Origin: Polycyclovorans sp964425915
Lineage (GTDB): Bacteria; Pseudomonadota; Gammaproteobacteria; Nevskiales; Nevskiaceae
DNA length: 64,000 bases
Direction of reading: 5' to 3'
Assembly: GCA_964425915.1 (NCBI GenBank)
Contig: CAYROO010000002.1
Span: forward strand, 248,001-312,000
Position numbers and translations under genes: made by a program. This document shows positions 33,742 through 42,696 of the stretch, one piece after another. The notes below the pieces were generated by a model, which was given only the letters and a program-made list of their open reading frames with translations, was not told the DNA's origin and made no database searches. Each line of letters opens with the position of its first letter. The stretch's first letter is position 1.

Positions 33742-35086
33742 GGACCACCGCCGTACCGCTTACGTGTTTCGCAGCACGCCGTTGCATGGGGGCCGGCCAT
33801 TCGACATCGATGATCGCCTGCCGTGCCCAATGCGCGTGCTCGGCATCACCGACTGGCAAGCCGCGCGCCAGCAGCAACGCATTCAGCCAATTGCCGAAGC
33901 GACTGGCAACCTCGTCGGGCCAATCTTTCAATTCAAAGGCGGCTGCAAACTCGGTATCGATCCCAGGATGATCTGCCCTGATTGGCAGTTCGGCGCGTTC
34001 CGGGTCCAGCCAGAGCTGTTCACAAAGGGGCAAATTGCAGTTCTTGTCCCTTGTCCATCCAGGGGACCAAAGTTGTCGCGTAGCCAGCTCGAATGCAGCC
34101 AGTGACGCCCCTAGTGCTTGCTCAAGCCGTTTGCGCTTATCCCGAGTCTCCATGGTGGGATCGGGATTGCCTCTCAATAGATCCATCAGCGCTTTGAGCT
34201 GGCTTCGTACGCCATCGAAGTACCGAAAGCGTTGCAGCGCCGTTTCGATATTCAGGAAGTTGCGAGGTTTGTCCTGGTTCCATTGCGGCGGGAGCGAGCT
34301 CAGCAGGTAGTTCACGCCGCCACGCTCGCTGTTGAGCTGACTGATGTTCTGGGGCTTCGTACCACCCAACTTGCGGATCACCAGATCTCGGTAGTCTTTC
34401 AGCGTACCGTCGTAAGGCTTGTTGTCCCGTCTGGCTTGACGGGCAGCCTTGCTCTCGTCACCAAACCGGGCCTCCGAGATATCCGCGTGTACCGTATGCG
34501 CAAGACTGCTGGAGAACAGCGGCTGCAACAGGTGGTAGCCGCTGTCGTCCGCTGGCTCGTCGGCAATGCACCAGTAGAGCTGTTTGGCGTTCACGTGAGA
34601 GGCCGGCGCTTCGCCCTCACGAACCAACCCTTTGAACGATGCCAGCCACTCGCTGGCAAGGCCCTCATCCTCACTCAGCGCTGTCAGTAGATCAGTGTCG
34701 TCCTCCTGTGCCCAGTCGAGCAATCGCTTGCCTTCGACCTCGATCTTCAACAGCTTGTAGACATCGAGGGCGGCCGCGTTTCCGACAATGTCGTCAGCGA
34801 ACTGCTCCCCCAAGCTGTGGGTTCCGATTTCAGCGTGCTGAGGCAGAGAAGCAGGCGGCGCGCGAAGGTTGCTGCCACGTGCATCGGGGTGAGTGGCCTT
34901 AAGTACGTGGGTGACGGCCTGAATCTGGTTGACGCGACGGGCGGCGTCGCCCAGCCACGTCGAATAGTCATACTTCGAGGCATCCGCACCGTCCTCACCA
35001 CCTTTCAGCTTCGATGCTCGCCGCTCTTCTATGAAGGCAGCGATGGCTTGTCGGAATAACTGTGATCGCTTACTTTCGATTTTCAT
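33734..35086 (-). CDS. csy1: Type I-F Cascade large subunit Csy1/Cas8f
   Basis: 450-aa large subunit that recognises the PAM and contacts the crRNA handle. Matches to the family include YSTWLGDAARRVNQIQAVTHVLKATHPDARGSN, GNAAALDVYKLLKIEVEGKRLLD, HVNAKQLYWCIADEP, YHLLQPLFSSSLAH and GGTKPQNISQLNSERGG, which is highly conserved in Csy1. It begins with ATGA overlap at the end of the cas2-3 frame and has a GAGGGAGC box. Intact. Confidence 0.95.
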   Translation of the reverse strand: MKIESKRSQLFRQAIAAFIEERRASKLKGGEDGADASKYDYSTWLGDAARRVNQIQAVTHVLKATHPDARGSNLRAPPASLPQHAEIGTHSLGEQFADDIVGNAAALDVYKLLKIEVEGKRLLDWAQEDDTDLLTALSEDEGLASEWLASFKGLVREGEAPASHVNAKQLYWCIADEPADDSGYHLLQPLFSSSLAHTVHADISEARFGDESKAARQARRDNKPYDGTLKDYRDLVIRKLGGTKPQNISQLNSERGGVNYLLSSLPPQWNQDKPRNFLNIETALQRFRYFDGVRSQLKALMDLLRGNPDPTMETRDKRKRLEQALGASLAAFELATRQLWSPGWTRDKNCNLPLCEQLWLDPERAELPIRADHPGIDTEFAAAFELKDWPDEVASRFGNWLNALLLARGLPVGDAEHAHWARQAIIDVEWPAPMQRRAAKHVSGTAVVHG

Positions 35087-38000
35087 GTTTCGCTCCCTCT
35101 AAGAGTTACAGTTGGATTGATTCCGCCGCTGTTCCCTCCTACTTTCGATGGGCTCGCTCTGGTTTCGGGTAGATACTTCGCAACCCCTAGTGCGGGGTCA
35201 TACCGCCACCCCTGTGTGCTGGGGAGAACACTGACGGTGGTAAAGCGCATCGCGCAGTCGCGTAGCGAAAGACCCTGCGCCTCGGCCTGATCAGTGAGGA
35301 GGGTCATAAGGTCGTTGTCGCCCCAGAGGGCGATACGGGGCCCCATTGTTCGTTGCAGGTCGACGGTGTGCTTCTGACTCTTGTCGATCTCGACATAAAG
35401 CTTGGCGCCGGGCCTTCCGGCATCGGCATCCACACGATGCAGCCTCAGCGATGTCTCATCGTCGTCAGGGAGGAATACCAGTTCCACCTCCTTCACCGAG
35501 CTATCGCGGAAGGGTTGCTGCTGGGGTAACGCCCAAGTGAGGGCCGCTTCAGGAAATTGCCACGTGCAGGCGGCATTCAGTTCCGGGCCGCCTGGCGGCC
35601 CTCGGCGGCCCGAGGCAGCACCTGCAGCGTAGTCCCTTGGCGACATGCAGTCGTGGAGGCGCGCATGCTCAAGGTCCACGAGGCTCCGCTTGGGCTCCCA
35701 CTCGACTGACGGGCGTGTCGCGATACGCGGCACTGCGGTCAACGGGTTGTACTCCTCCGGGCGCAGCAGCTTGTCGAGGCGGTGGGTCAGTAGCCGAAAC
35801 TCGTGATCGAGATTGCCGCGTTTGTGTTCAAAGCCAGGCCAGAGGAAGGCAGGTGCGGGGTTGTTGCGGTCGCGCGTTGCCTTGAAATGCCGCAGGTTAG
35901 TATCGAACACGAATACGTTCGGGACGGTGCAGGTCTTGCCACGGTGACGCTGCACACGGCCGGCAAGCTGGATGAGCGAACGCATGGATGAGGGCTCGAC
36001 CACGGCCCAGTCGTAGTCATGGTCACGGCCGACTTCGGTAACCGGGGAGCCCAGGACAATGAACAGGTGACTGGGCTCAGGGTGGGCATCTATCGCCTGG
36101 CGGATTTCAGGCAATGCGTAGACGGCATCCTTGTTGCGACGATTCAGCGCTTGATCGAGCCGATACTCAATGGCGGAGCGCAGCAACAGCGGGAAGCGGG
36201 AAGCGGGAAGCGGGCGTGATAAACGCAAAGATGAATGCGATATTGCTCCGGCGACCCAAGCTGAAACAGGGCCTCCGCCACATCGAACAGAGGTTCGATA
36301 TTGGCCATGCGCACCAATCCAAAGCTGACGCGCTTGCCGCTGTTCTGGCAGATTTCGGCATGGGCCTCATGGGCTTGTATAGCGGCCTCCACGACGCGCT
36401 TTGCGAACTCGTATCGCATGGCCTCGTCCTTGGTGGCGCCAATCTTCAGCGGGATGAGTGCAGCACGGCGGCGAGGTTCGGCCTTCGCCAATGCCGAAAC
36501 GCGGTTCGCAACAAACCGGCCGTGCTGCGCGGAGAAGGCTTTGATGTCAGCGCAATCAGCACCCTGAATGCTGAACTCGTCGATCCACAGGCAGGCGATC
36601 TCCGGTTGGCTTTTCGCGTGCCCTCCATGTGGGCCGCGATTGCGTTGATACTCCATACGGCCCGCGCGATAGGCCAGGTACATGCCTTCCACCAGCGCCG
36701 GGGGCAGCGTGGCGGAAGACAGCATGACCCGCGTGCCGAGCATGCCGGCCCAGTGCATCAATCGGGTCAGGGCAGGCAGATCATCCAAGTCGAAGTCGTC
36801 CAGCTCATCGAGCACCAGATCGCTGCTCATCATGCGCAGCATCGGCGCGATCTGCCGCCCGGCTCGCTGCGCCTCGGTAGCAGGCATCAGATGGTCGATG
36901 GTGCATACCAGCATCGGTGCGGATAACAGCGAGCGAATCTTCTGATCGCGCAAGGCCTTGCCCAGCAACGGATGACTGGACGTTGCGCCTTCATAGAACA
37001 CGTGTCCGTCTTCTTCGATCAGTTCCTGTTCAGATGCCGACCCGCTTTGTTCCGCCTTCTGCTCGTAATACTCAAACAGCGCCCGGCTCGCCGACCCACC
37101 GACGCGGATGGCCAATTCGTCATCGCCAAGCTGAAGGTCCTTGCGGTAGCTGCGCCCGGTTTGCAGCGTCAGTGTGCGCAGGCCCAGCGCGAAAGTCGCA
37201 CGCATGCCCAGCTGCGGGTCGGAAAGTGCATACATGACGCGGGCATTGGCCAGCGTTTTGCCACACCCCGTGGAGGCCATATTGACGATGAAGGCACCGT
37301 GTTGGCGTGCCTTCTCACGAAGGTTTCCTGCGGCATCAGCGGCTTTGTCCTGCCATGCAAAGCGGGCGTCCACGCTGCGCTTTCGCAGCCCCTTATGGCG
37401 GGCAAGGCGGGGCAGGTGTAGCTCAAAATGCGGCAGCGCGTGAACGATATTCCCGGTGTCACGAGCAACACCCAACAAATGCTCATCAAGAGGCTGCTTG
37501 AGTCTGCCCTCATGGGTGTTGGCGAATAGGGAGCACCCCGCGTCGCCGCGCATGCGCTCGCCCGCTTCGGGCGCGAGGCTGGAGTAGTGATGGTCGGCCA
37601 ACATCAGACTGAGCCGAGCAAGATGCATCACGAAGGGATTGCCGAGCCAGCCGTTCAGATCCGGTGATGGCGCGGCTGCAGACAGCTTCTGGGCGAGCTT
37701 AGAAGCCTGGGCGCGCCACTTCGGTAGCGTCACGGGTAAGCTTCCAGCGAGCGCCCAGTAGGCCTCGACACGCGCGGTATCCGCAGGCTGTCGGATCTCG
37801 TTCCAGTCATGACCCACCAAAGCCAGTAGATTGGGGATCTGCGTCGGGTTGAACGAAAGTGATCGCTTGCCCAGCCAAGCTTGACTCCCGTCTTGGTTCT
37901 GGACGGGCAGCGTCGGTAGTCGATGATGGGTGACCACCAACCAAGCGATAGCCGCAGCCAAGGGCGGCAGTTTGGCAAAGGGTGGTGGCGCGTCGGGATC

Positions 38001-38572
38001 GAGCCCATCTCGGAAGTAACGGTCCAGGTCGCGTCCTCTGTGGCGTCTGGAGATGCCAGTCGCCGCAGCCAATTTGCGTCGTCATCATCGCCGACGAAGG
38101 CGAGAAAAAGACGCAGTGAAATCCATTCATGGCGGAACAGGTTCCGCTCACGAGTCTGCTGCCTGAGCTTTGCTTGGAAGGCGACACTGGCTTTGCCAAG
38201 GTCGTGCAGCAATGCCGCCATCTGTGCGAGTAGAAGGATGATCTGGCCGGTATGCCAATCGTTCTCGTCCGCCTTCCTCAGAATATTCCGACGCGTGGTG
38301 TTGGTGGGCACCGCCCCATCCAAGTTAAAGCGGCCGGCATTTCCCACAACCCACAGCACCTCACTGTGATCCCTCCCGCGTATCCAATGACAGGCCACGG
38401 CCGTGTTCTTGCGAGCCGTCTTACGCAGCAGCTTGCGCAAAGTATCTAGGCCAGCCTGAGTGATCGGCGTTTGCCAAGTTCTGTCCCCCCGCCTTTCGGC
38501 AAACTGGTCCAGGATGCGCCGTGTCTCGGTGAGCGCGCGCTTATCGCACTGGGAGACAAGCAGCACGTTCAT
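35083..38572 (-). pseudogene. cas3: cas2-3 fusion (Cas3 nuclease-helicase of type I-F), split by two frameshifts
   Basis: Encodes Cas2 (residues ~1-95) fused to the HD nuclease and SF2 helicase that degrades targets. Three frames cover it: 38572 to ~38032 carries Cas2 and the HD motif LLHDLGKAS (His123, Asp124); ~38032 to ~36205 carries Walker A (MASTGCGKT) and the DExD-type box VLDELDD; 36190 to 35083 carries motif VI (LAGRVQRHRGKT). The first break, near 38028-38034, behaves like one missing base (GCGAC for GCGGAC would fit). The second is a +14 insertion: the unit GGGAAGC is present three times (36191-36211) where one gives YHARFPLLLRSAIE. Undoing both leaves exactly 1159 codons including the stop, a normal length for this fusion. 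As it stands no full Cas3 can be made. Overlaps cas1 and csy1 by ATGA. Confidence 0.92.
36188..36214. repeat. Heptanucleotide tandem repeat (GGGAAGC)3 inside cas3
   Basis: Three perfect copies at 36191-36197, 36198-36204 and 36205-36211, flanked by partial copies (AGC before, GGG after). One or four copies keep the cas3 frame; two or three break it. This is the size and kind of tract that changes by replication slippage. Confidence 0.97.
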
Positions 38573-39546
38573 GTCGCCGCCCCCGCTGTGTCGACTGCCA
38601 CCGCCTTGAGCGTGTCGATCATGAAGTCGAGCGACTCGGCCTGCGTCAGGCTTTCGATGCAGGCCCGACGAAAGGTTTGTTCGTCGTCGCCCCGCATCGC
38701 GGAGATAAAGGCCTGCGGAAGAATGGCGGCATCCTTGACCAGGTCCGCTACGTCAAACACCAGGCCACCCCTTCGCGTCTTGCCGTGCAGCACTGCCAAA
38801 CCATGCGGCAAGCCGAGCACCCAGGTCGCGGTTGCGCCGAGTCCATATGCGAGGTAGTTGCCGTGATCGAGATAGCGATTGGCCGGATCGGCTCCGGTAC
38901 CACCCTTGGCACGGGTGAAATCACCATATCCCACGGCATCCACAGCCAAACGGAACAGGGCTTTGGTCAGCCGCGCTTCCTCGGTCAGCAGCGCATTGGT
39001 ATCAGCCGCCGTCTGTACGGCGATGGCCGAACGTTCAAGCAGCCCGATCAGCCGTTCCTTGCCGACCTCGAAGCCTTGCTCCCGCACGCCACGAGGGGCG
39101 AGCCACTGCGCCTGAATGCGCTTAAGGCGTGCATGCTGAAGCGCCTTGGCCGCAGCCAGTCGCCCCGCCTCATCGAACCAGAACCGCACCCAAGCCTGAA
39201 GGTATTCAGTTGGCCGATACTCGCTTTGCGGCGAGAACCAGGCGACTTCGATATCGACTTCGTTGGCGCTGAAGAGCGGCGTCCCACCGCCACCACAAAA
39301 GCCCACCAGCACCCCCGCCTTGGAAAGCTCCCGAATCGCGGCCTGGGTGATCGACGTGCCGGTGCCCAACAATACCGTCGTGGTATTGGCGATCGGGATG
39401 TTCCAGTAGAGCGATTCCCGCCCCTGGTCGGTGACGTACTCGACACGCCCCCCGTTGACCAGCACGCGACAATGCTGCAGGTAATAGAGGTTAGCCCGCT
39501 TCGAATGCAGGATGGACTTGAGATCAGTCGGGGAAAACGTATCCAC
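38569..39546 (-). CDS. cas1: CRISPR integrase Cas1 (type I-F)
   Basis: 325-aa spacer-integration nuclease, first gene of the operon. It begins DLKSILHSKRANLYYLQHCRVLVNGGRVEYV, the usual Cas1f start. Metal-binding residues lie in the helical domain: Glu in LLTEEARLTKALFRLAVDAVGYGDFTR, His in LGLPHGLAVLHGKTRRG and Asp in LVFDVADLVKD. A GTG at 39546 with AAGGAGG in front is chosen; a TTG further upstream is less likely. The stop overlaps cas2-3 in ATGA. Intact. Confidence 0.95.
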   Translation of the reverse strand: MDTFSPTDLKSILHSKRANLYYLQHCRVLVNGGRVEYVTDQGRESLYWNIPIANTTTVLLGTGTSITQAAIRELSKAGVLVGFCGGGGTPLFSANEVDIEVAWFSPQSEYRPTEYLQAWVRFWFDEAGRLAAAKALQHARLKRIQAQWLAPRGVREQGFEVGKERLIGLLERSAIAVQTAADTNALLTEEARLTKALFRLAVDAVGYGDFTRAKGGTGADPANRYLDHGNYLAYGLGATATWVLGLPHGLAVLHGKTRRGGLVFDVADLVKDAAILPQAFISAMRGDDEQTFRRACIESLTQAESLDFMIDTLKAVAVDTAGAAT

Positions 39547-39603
39547 GCAGCCTCCTTGGCCAAGCACGCCGAGAACACCGGCGGCTTTACGGTCCCAGAC
39601 TAG

Positions 39604-39622
39604 CGTCTCATTCCATGAGACG
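39604..39622. promoter_or_regulatory. Inverted repeat upstream of cas1
   Basis: Perfect 8-bp arms CGTCTCAT/ATGAGACG around a 3-base loop, 58 bases upstream of the cas1 start and 15 bases from the end of the acyl-CoA dehydrogenase gene. No T-run follows, so it may be a regulator site or mRNA hairpin rather than a terminator. Confidence 0.4.
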
Positions 39623-39636
39623 AAAGCGCATGATCA

Positions 39637-41442
39637 TCACAACACCCCCACCTCCACCTCCAACACCGTCCGATCCATCCGCTGCAACAGCTTTGCCGCG
39701 GGCTCGATCGCGGGCAGTTCGTAGACGAAGAAATAACGGCAGGCGGCGAGTTTGCCGCGGTAGAAGTCGCGGTCGGCTTCGGGGGCGGTGGCCAGTGCGT
39801 CGTCGGCGATTTCGGCCTGTTGCAGCCACAGCCAGGCGACCGTCAGATGGCCCAGCATCAGCAGATACTGTGGGGCGTTGGCGAGAGCGGCCTTGACCTC
39901 GCCCTGGACCATGGCGGTGGCGAGCTTGTGGGTGGTTTCGCCCACCAGGCGCACACCATTGGCGAGTTGGGCGGCCAGCGGGGCGAGTTCGTCATGGCCG
40001 CTGTTGCGCTCGGCGCAGGCCTGCATGTCGGCCAGCAGTGACCGCAGTGCTTCGCCGTTATGCATCATCACTTTACGGCCCAGCAGGTCCAGCGCCTGGA
40101 TGCCGTTGGTGCCTTCGTGGATGGGGTTGAGGCGGTTGTCGCGCCAGTACTGCTCCACCGGGTATTCACGGGTGTAGCCGTAGCCGCCGAGGATTTGGAT
40201 GGCCTGGTCGTTGGCGCGCAGGGTGTGGTCGGCGGTCCAGGCTTTGACGATGGGGGTGAGCAGGTCCAATCGGGCATGCAGTGACTTGGCATCTTCGTCC
40301 GGACCGTGGGTCTTGCGGTCAATCAGGCTGGCGGCATAGAGGGTGAGGGCATAGGCGCCTTCCACCAGGCTCTTTTGCATGAGCAGCATGCGACGCACAT
40401 CGGCGTGTTCGATGATGGGAATCGGTGGCGACAGCGGGTCCTTATTGTCGGCGGGGCGGCCCTGTTTGCGTTCCTGGGCGTATTGCAGCGAGTACAGGTA
40501 GCCGGCCAGCCCGCACATGACGCCGCCCATGCCCACGCCTAGCCGCGCCTCATTCATCATGTGGAACATGCAGGCCAGGCCCTGATGCAGCTCGCCCACC
40601 AGTTCACCGTGGCAATCGCCGCGCTCGCCAAACTTGAGGAAGGTGTTGACCAGCCCGCGCTGACCCATCTTGTGGTTGATGCCAGCCAGGGTGACGTCGT
40701 TGCGTGGACCGCGGCTGCCATCGGCACTGAGGCGATAGCGCGGCACGATGAACAAGGAGATGCCCTTCACGCCCGGCGGTGCGTCCGGGGTCTTGGCGAG
40801 CACCATGTGGATGATGTTGTCGCTGAGGTCGTGGTCGCCGCCGCTGATCCACATCTTGGCGCCTTCGAGGCGCCACGTGCCGTCCGGCTGCGGATGGGCG
40901 ATGGTCTTGATGTCGCCCAGCGAGGAGCCGGCTTGCGGTTCGGACAGGCACATGGTGCCGGTGAAAAGCCCTTCGAGGATGGGCGTGCGATAACGCGCCT
41001 GCTGCTCGGGTGTGCCGTGCGCCTGCAGCAGGTTGGCCACGCCACGGGAAAGCAGGGTGAACCCGCTGGTGGCCAGGTTGGCGCACATGAACAGGCTGTC
41101 GCAGGCCAGTGACAAGGTGTAGGGCAGCTGCATGCCGCCATCGGCCTCGTCGGCATTCATCGCCATGAAGCCGGAATCGGCGAAGGCGCGCAGGGCCTCG
41201 GCCACTTCGGGGATGATCTTGACGCTGCCGTCGGACTGCATCGCCGGCTCCTGGCGATCACTGAGCGCGTTGTGGTTGCGGAACTGTTCCAGCGCCAGTT
41301 TGTGCGACAGATCCACCACCTGCTCGAAGGTGTCGCGGCTGTGGGCGGCGAAGTGCGGCCAGCGCTGCCAGTCCTGCACCTTGAGGAGCTCGTACAACAG
41401 GAAATCGAGGTTGCGGAGGTCGGCGATGGCGGTCTTGCGCAT
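39637..41442 (-). CDS. Acyl-CoA dehydrogenase (DmdC/FadE-like, ~600 aa type)
   Basis: 601-aa FAD enzyme that introduces the alpha,beta double bond in acyl-CoA beta-oxidation. It belongs to the long subfamily that includes 3-methylmercaptopropionyl-CoA dehydrogenase. Signatures are TGTMCLSEPQAGSSLGDIKT and WRLEGAKMWISGGDHDLSDNI (FAD/substrate region), DVTLAGINHKMGQRG, and the C-terminal QILGGYGYTREYPVEQYWRDNRLNPIHEGTNGIQALDLLGRK. The N-terminal ~80-aa helical extension and the C-terminal helical cap are both present. The chain-length preference cannot be read. Confidence 0.9.
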   Translation of the reverse strand: MRKTAIADLRNLDFLLYELLKVQDWQRWPHFAAHSRDTFEQVVDLSHKLALEQFRNHNALSDRQEPAMQSDGSVKIIPEVAEALRAFADSGFMAMNADEADGGMQLPYTLSLACDSLFMCANLATSGFTLLSRGVANLLQAHGTPEQQARYRTPILEGLFTGTMCLSEPQAGSSLGDIKTIAHPQPDGTWRLEGAKMWISGGDHDLSDNIIHMVLAKTPDAPPGVKGISLFIVPRYRLSADGSRGPRNDVTLAGINHKMGQRGLVNTFLKFGERGDCHGELVGELHQGLACMFHMMNEARLGVGMGGVMCGLAGYLYSLQYAQERKQGRPADNKDPLSPPIPIIEHADVRRMLLMQKSLVEGAYALTLYAASLIDRKTHGPDEDAKSLHARLDLLTPIVKAWTADHTLRANDQAIQILGGYGYTREYPVEQYWRDNRLNPIHEGTNGIQALDLLGRKVMMHNGEALRSLLADMQACAERNSGHDELAPLAAQLANGVRLVGETTHKLATAMVQGEVKAALANAPQYLLMLGHLTVAWLWLQQAEIADDALATAPEADRDFYRGKLAACRYFFVYELPAIEPAAKLLQRMDRTVLEVEVGVL

Positions 41443-41510
41443 GGGGGCTCTCGACGAAGGGATAGTCAATATCCGATTGTAGGCTGCTCACAACCGTCTA
41501 GACTTGTTCT

Positions 41511-42131
41511 ATGAGCCTCCGCACCCACGTTTTCCACGGAACGGTCGCCGCCATGGCGCTGGCGTTTGCCGGCGTGCTGGTGGCGGCGTGGTTGCCTTGG
41601 TGGTCGGATCGTCCCAAGCATCCGGATACCGCGGCGTTCCAGGCCCAGGCGCGCGGGGTGGAACTGACGGCCGGCCTACGCAGCTACATGCGGGAGGCGG
41701 CGGTCACCGAGCGTTATCCCGAGGTCGTTGAAGTGACGCGGATCCAGCGTCCAGCCACTGCGGACCATCCGGCACGCGACCTCGTCACCCTTGAGCTACA
41801 GCCCTTCAACCACCTCGGCGTGACCGGCCGGATGCAGCTGGATCTGTTCAATGATCGGCTGATGGAGCTGACCTTCACGCCGGACGATGTGGTCGCCTAC
41901 AGTGCGGCTCTGGCCGCTGCCGAGCCGGGACTGAAGCGGTCCGCCACCGGCCGCCGCGAACAGGTCTCCGGCCACCGCCGTGTGGCCAGTAACGTGGCGC
42001 AGCTGGCGACGCCGGCGGGGGCACAACTGGGCGCCCGCCCGTTTACGCTATGGCAGGATCGCCGCCTGCGTGCGCAGCTGGACGACTGGGACGCGCGCTT
42101 CGGGCACTTCGCTCCTGCCGCCAACGAATAA
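41511..42131 (+). CDS. Hypothetical membrane-anchored protein
   Basis: 206 aa, family not recognised. One N-terminal hydrophobic segment (GTVAAMALAFAGVLVAAWLPWW) acts as an anchor or uncleaved signal; the rest is a soluble, arginine-rich domain predicted to lie in the periplasm (VEVTRIQRPATADHPARDLVTLELQPFNHLG, LTFTPDDVVAYSAAL). Divergent from the acyl-CoA dehydrogenase and convergent with the SlyD-like gene. No functional hint from the neighbours. Confidence 0.65.
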   Translation: MSLRTHVFHGTVAAMALAFAGVLVAAWLPWWSDRPKHPDTAAFQAQARGVELTAGLRSYMREAAVTERYPEVVEVTRIQRPATADHPARDLVTLELQPFNHLGVTGRMQLDLFNDRLMELTFTPDDVVAYSAALAAAEPGLKRSATGRREQVSGHRRVASNVAQLATPAGAQLGARPFTLWQDRRLRAQLDDWDARFGHFAPAANE

Positions 42132-42155
42132 GGCCCGCCCTCGCGGGAACGGGCC
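42132..42155. terminator. Two-tier hairpin between convergent genes
   Basis: GGCCCG (42132-42137) pairs with CGGGCC (42150-42155), and an inner CCC/GGG pair forms within. It lies between the stops of the hypothetical gene and the SlyD-like gene. No strong T-run, so efficiency is uncertain. Confidence 0.4.
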
Positions 42156-42172
42156 CTGGGCACCGCCTTGCT

Positions 42173-42655
42173 TCAGTGCTGGTGGCCGCCGGGGCCGTGC
42201 ACGTGGCCGTGCGCCAGTTCTTCCTCGCTGGCGGCGCGCACTTCGGCGATCTCCACCGCAAAGTGCAGGGTTTCGCCAGCCAGTGGGTGATTGCCGTCGA
42301 CGGTGACGTTGTCGCCTTCCACGGCCGTCACCACCACGCGCATCGGGCCCTGGTTGGACTGGGCGGTGAATGCCATGCCGGGCTGGATTTCGGCCACGCC
42401 CTGGAAGGCGGCCTTCGGCACTTGCTGCACCAGTTCTGGACGGTGCTCGCCATAGCCTTCGCCCGGCGCCACCGACACTTTCAGCTTGTCGCCGGCCTTC
42501 TTGCCCAGCAGCGCCTTCTCCAGGCCGCCGATGATGTTGCCCTGTCCGTGCAGGTAAGCCATCGGGTCACCGCCTGTCGAGCTGTCGAGCACCTCGCCTT
42601 TGTCATTGGTGAGCGTGTAGTGAAAGCTGGCGACGCAGCGGTCTGCGATTTCCAT
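42173..42655 (-). CDS. slyD: SlyD-like FKBP-type peptidyl-prolyl isomerase
   Basis: 160-aa cytosolic folding helper. The FKBP domain (DRCVASFHYTLTNDKGEVLDSS, then GQGNIIGGLEKALLGKKAGD) is interrupted by the IF chaperone insertion (GEGYGEHRPELVQQVPKAAF ... FTAQSNQGPMRVVVTAVEGDNVTVDGNHPLAGETLHF), the order found in SlyD. The C-terminus is short and His/Gly-rich (HGHVHGPGGHQH), a small version of the metal-binding tail that in E. coli delivers nickel to hydrogenase. ATG 42655 is chosen over the TTG one codon upstream. Confidence 0.92.
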   Translation of the reverse strand: MEIADRCVASFHYTLTNDKGEVLDSSTGGDPMAYLHGQGNIIGGLEKALLGKKAGDKLKVSVAPGEGYGEHRPELVQQVPKAAFQGVAEIQPGMAFTAQSNQGPMRVVVTAVEGDNVTVDGNHPLAGETLHFAVEIAEVRAASEEELAHGHVHGPGGHQH

Positions 42656-42696
42656 CAAATCATCTCAGTCGTCGAATGAGCAGCCATGCTAACGCG

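Noticed and set aside
35083..38572. Programmed ribosomal frameshifting to explain the three cas2-3 frames
   Set aside because: The downstream break is a 14-base insertion of a tandem unit, not a slippery heptamer, and neither site shows an XXXYYYZ motif with a following pseudoknot that I can see.
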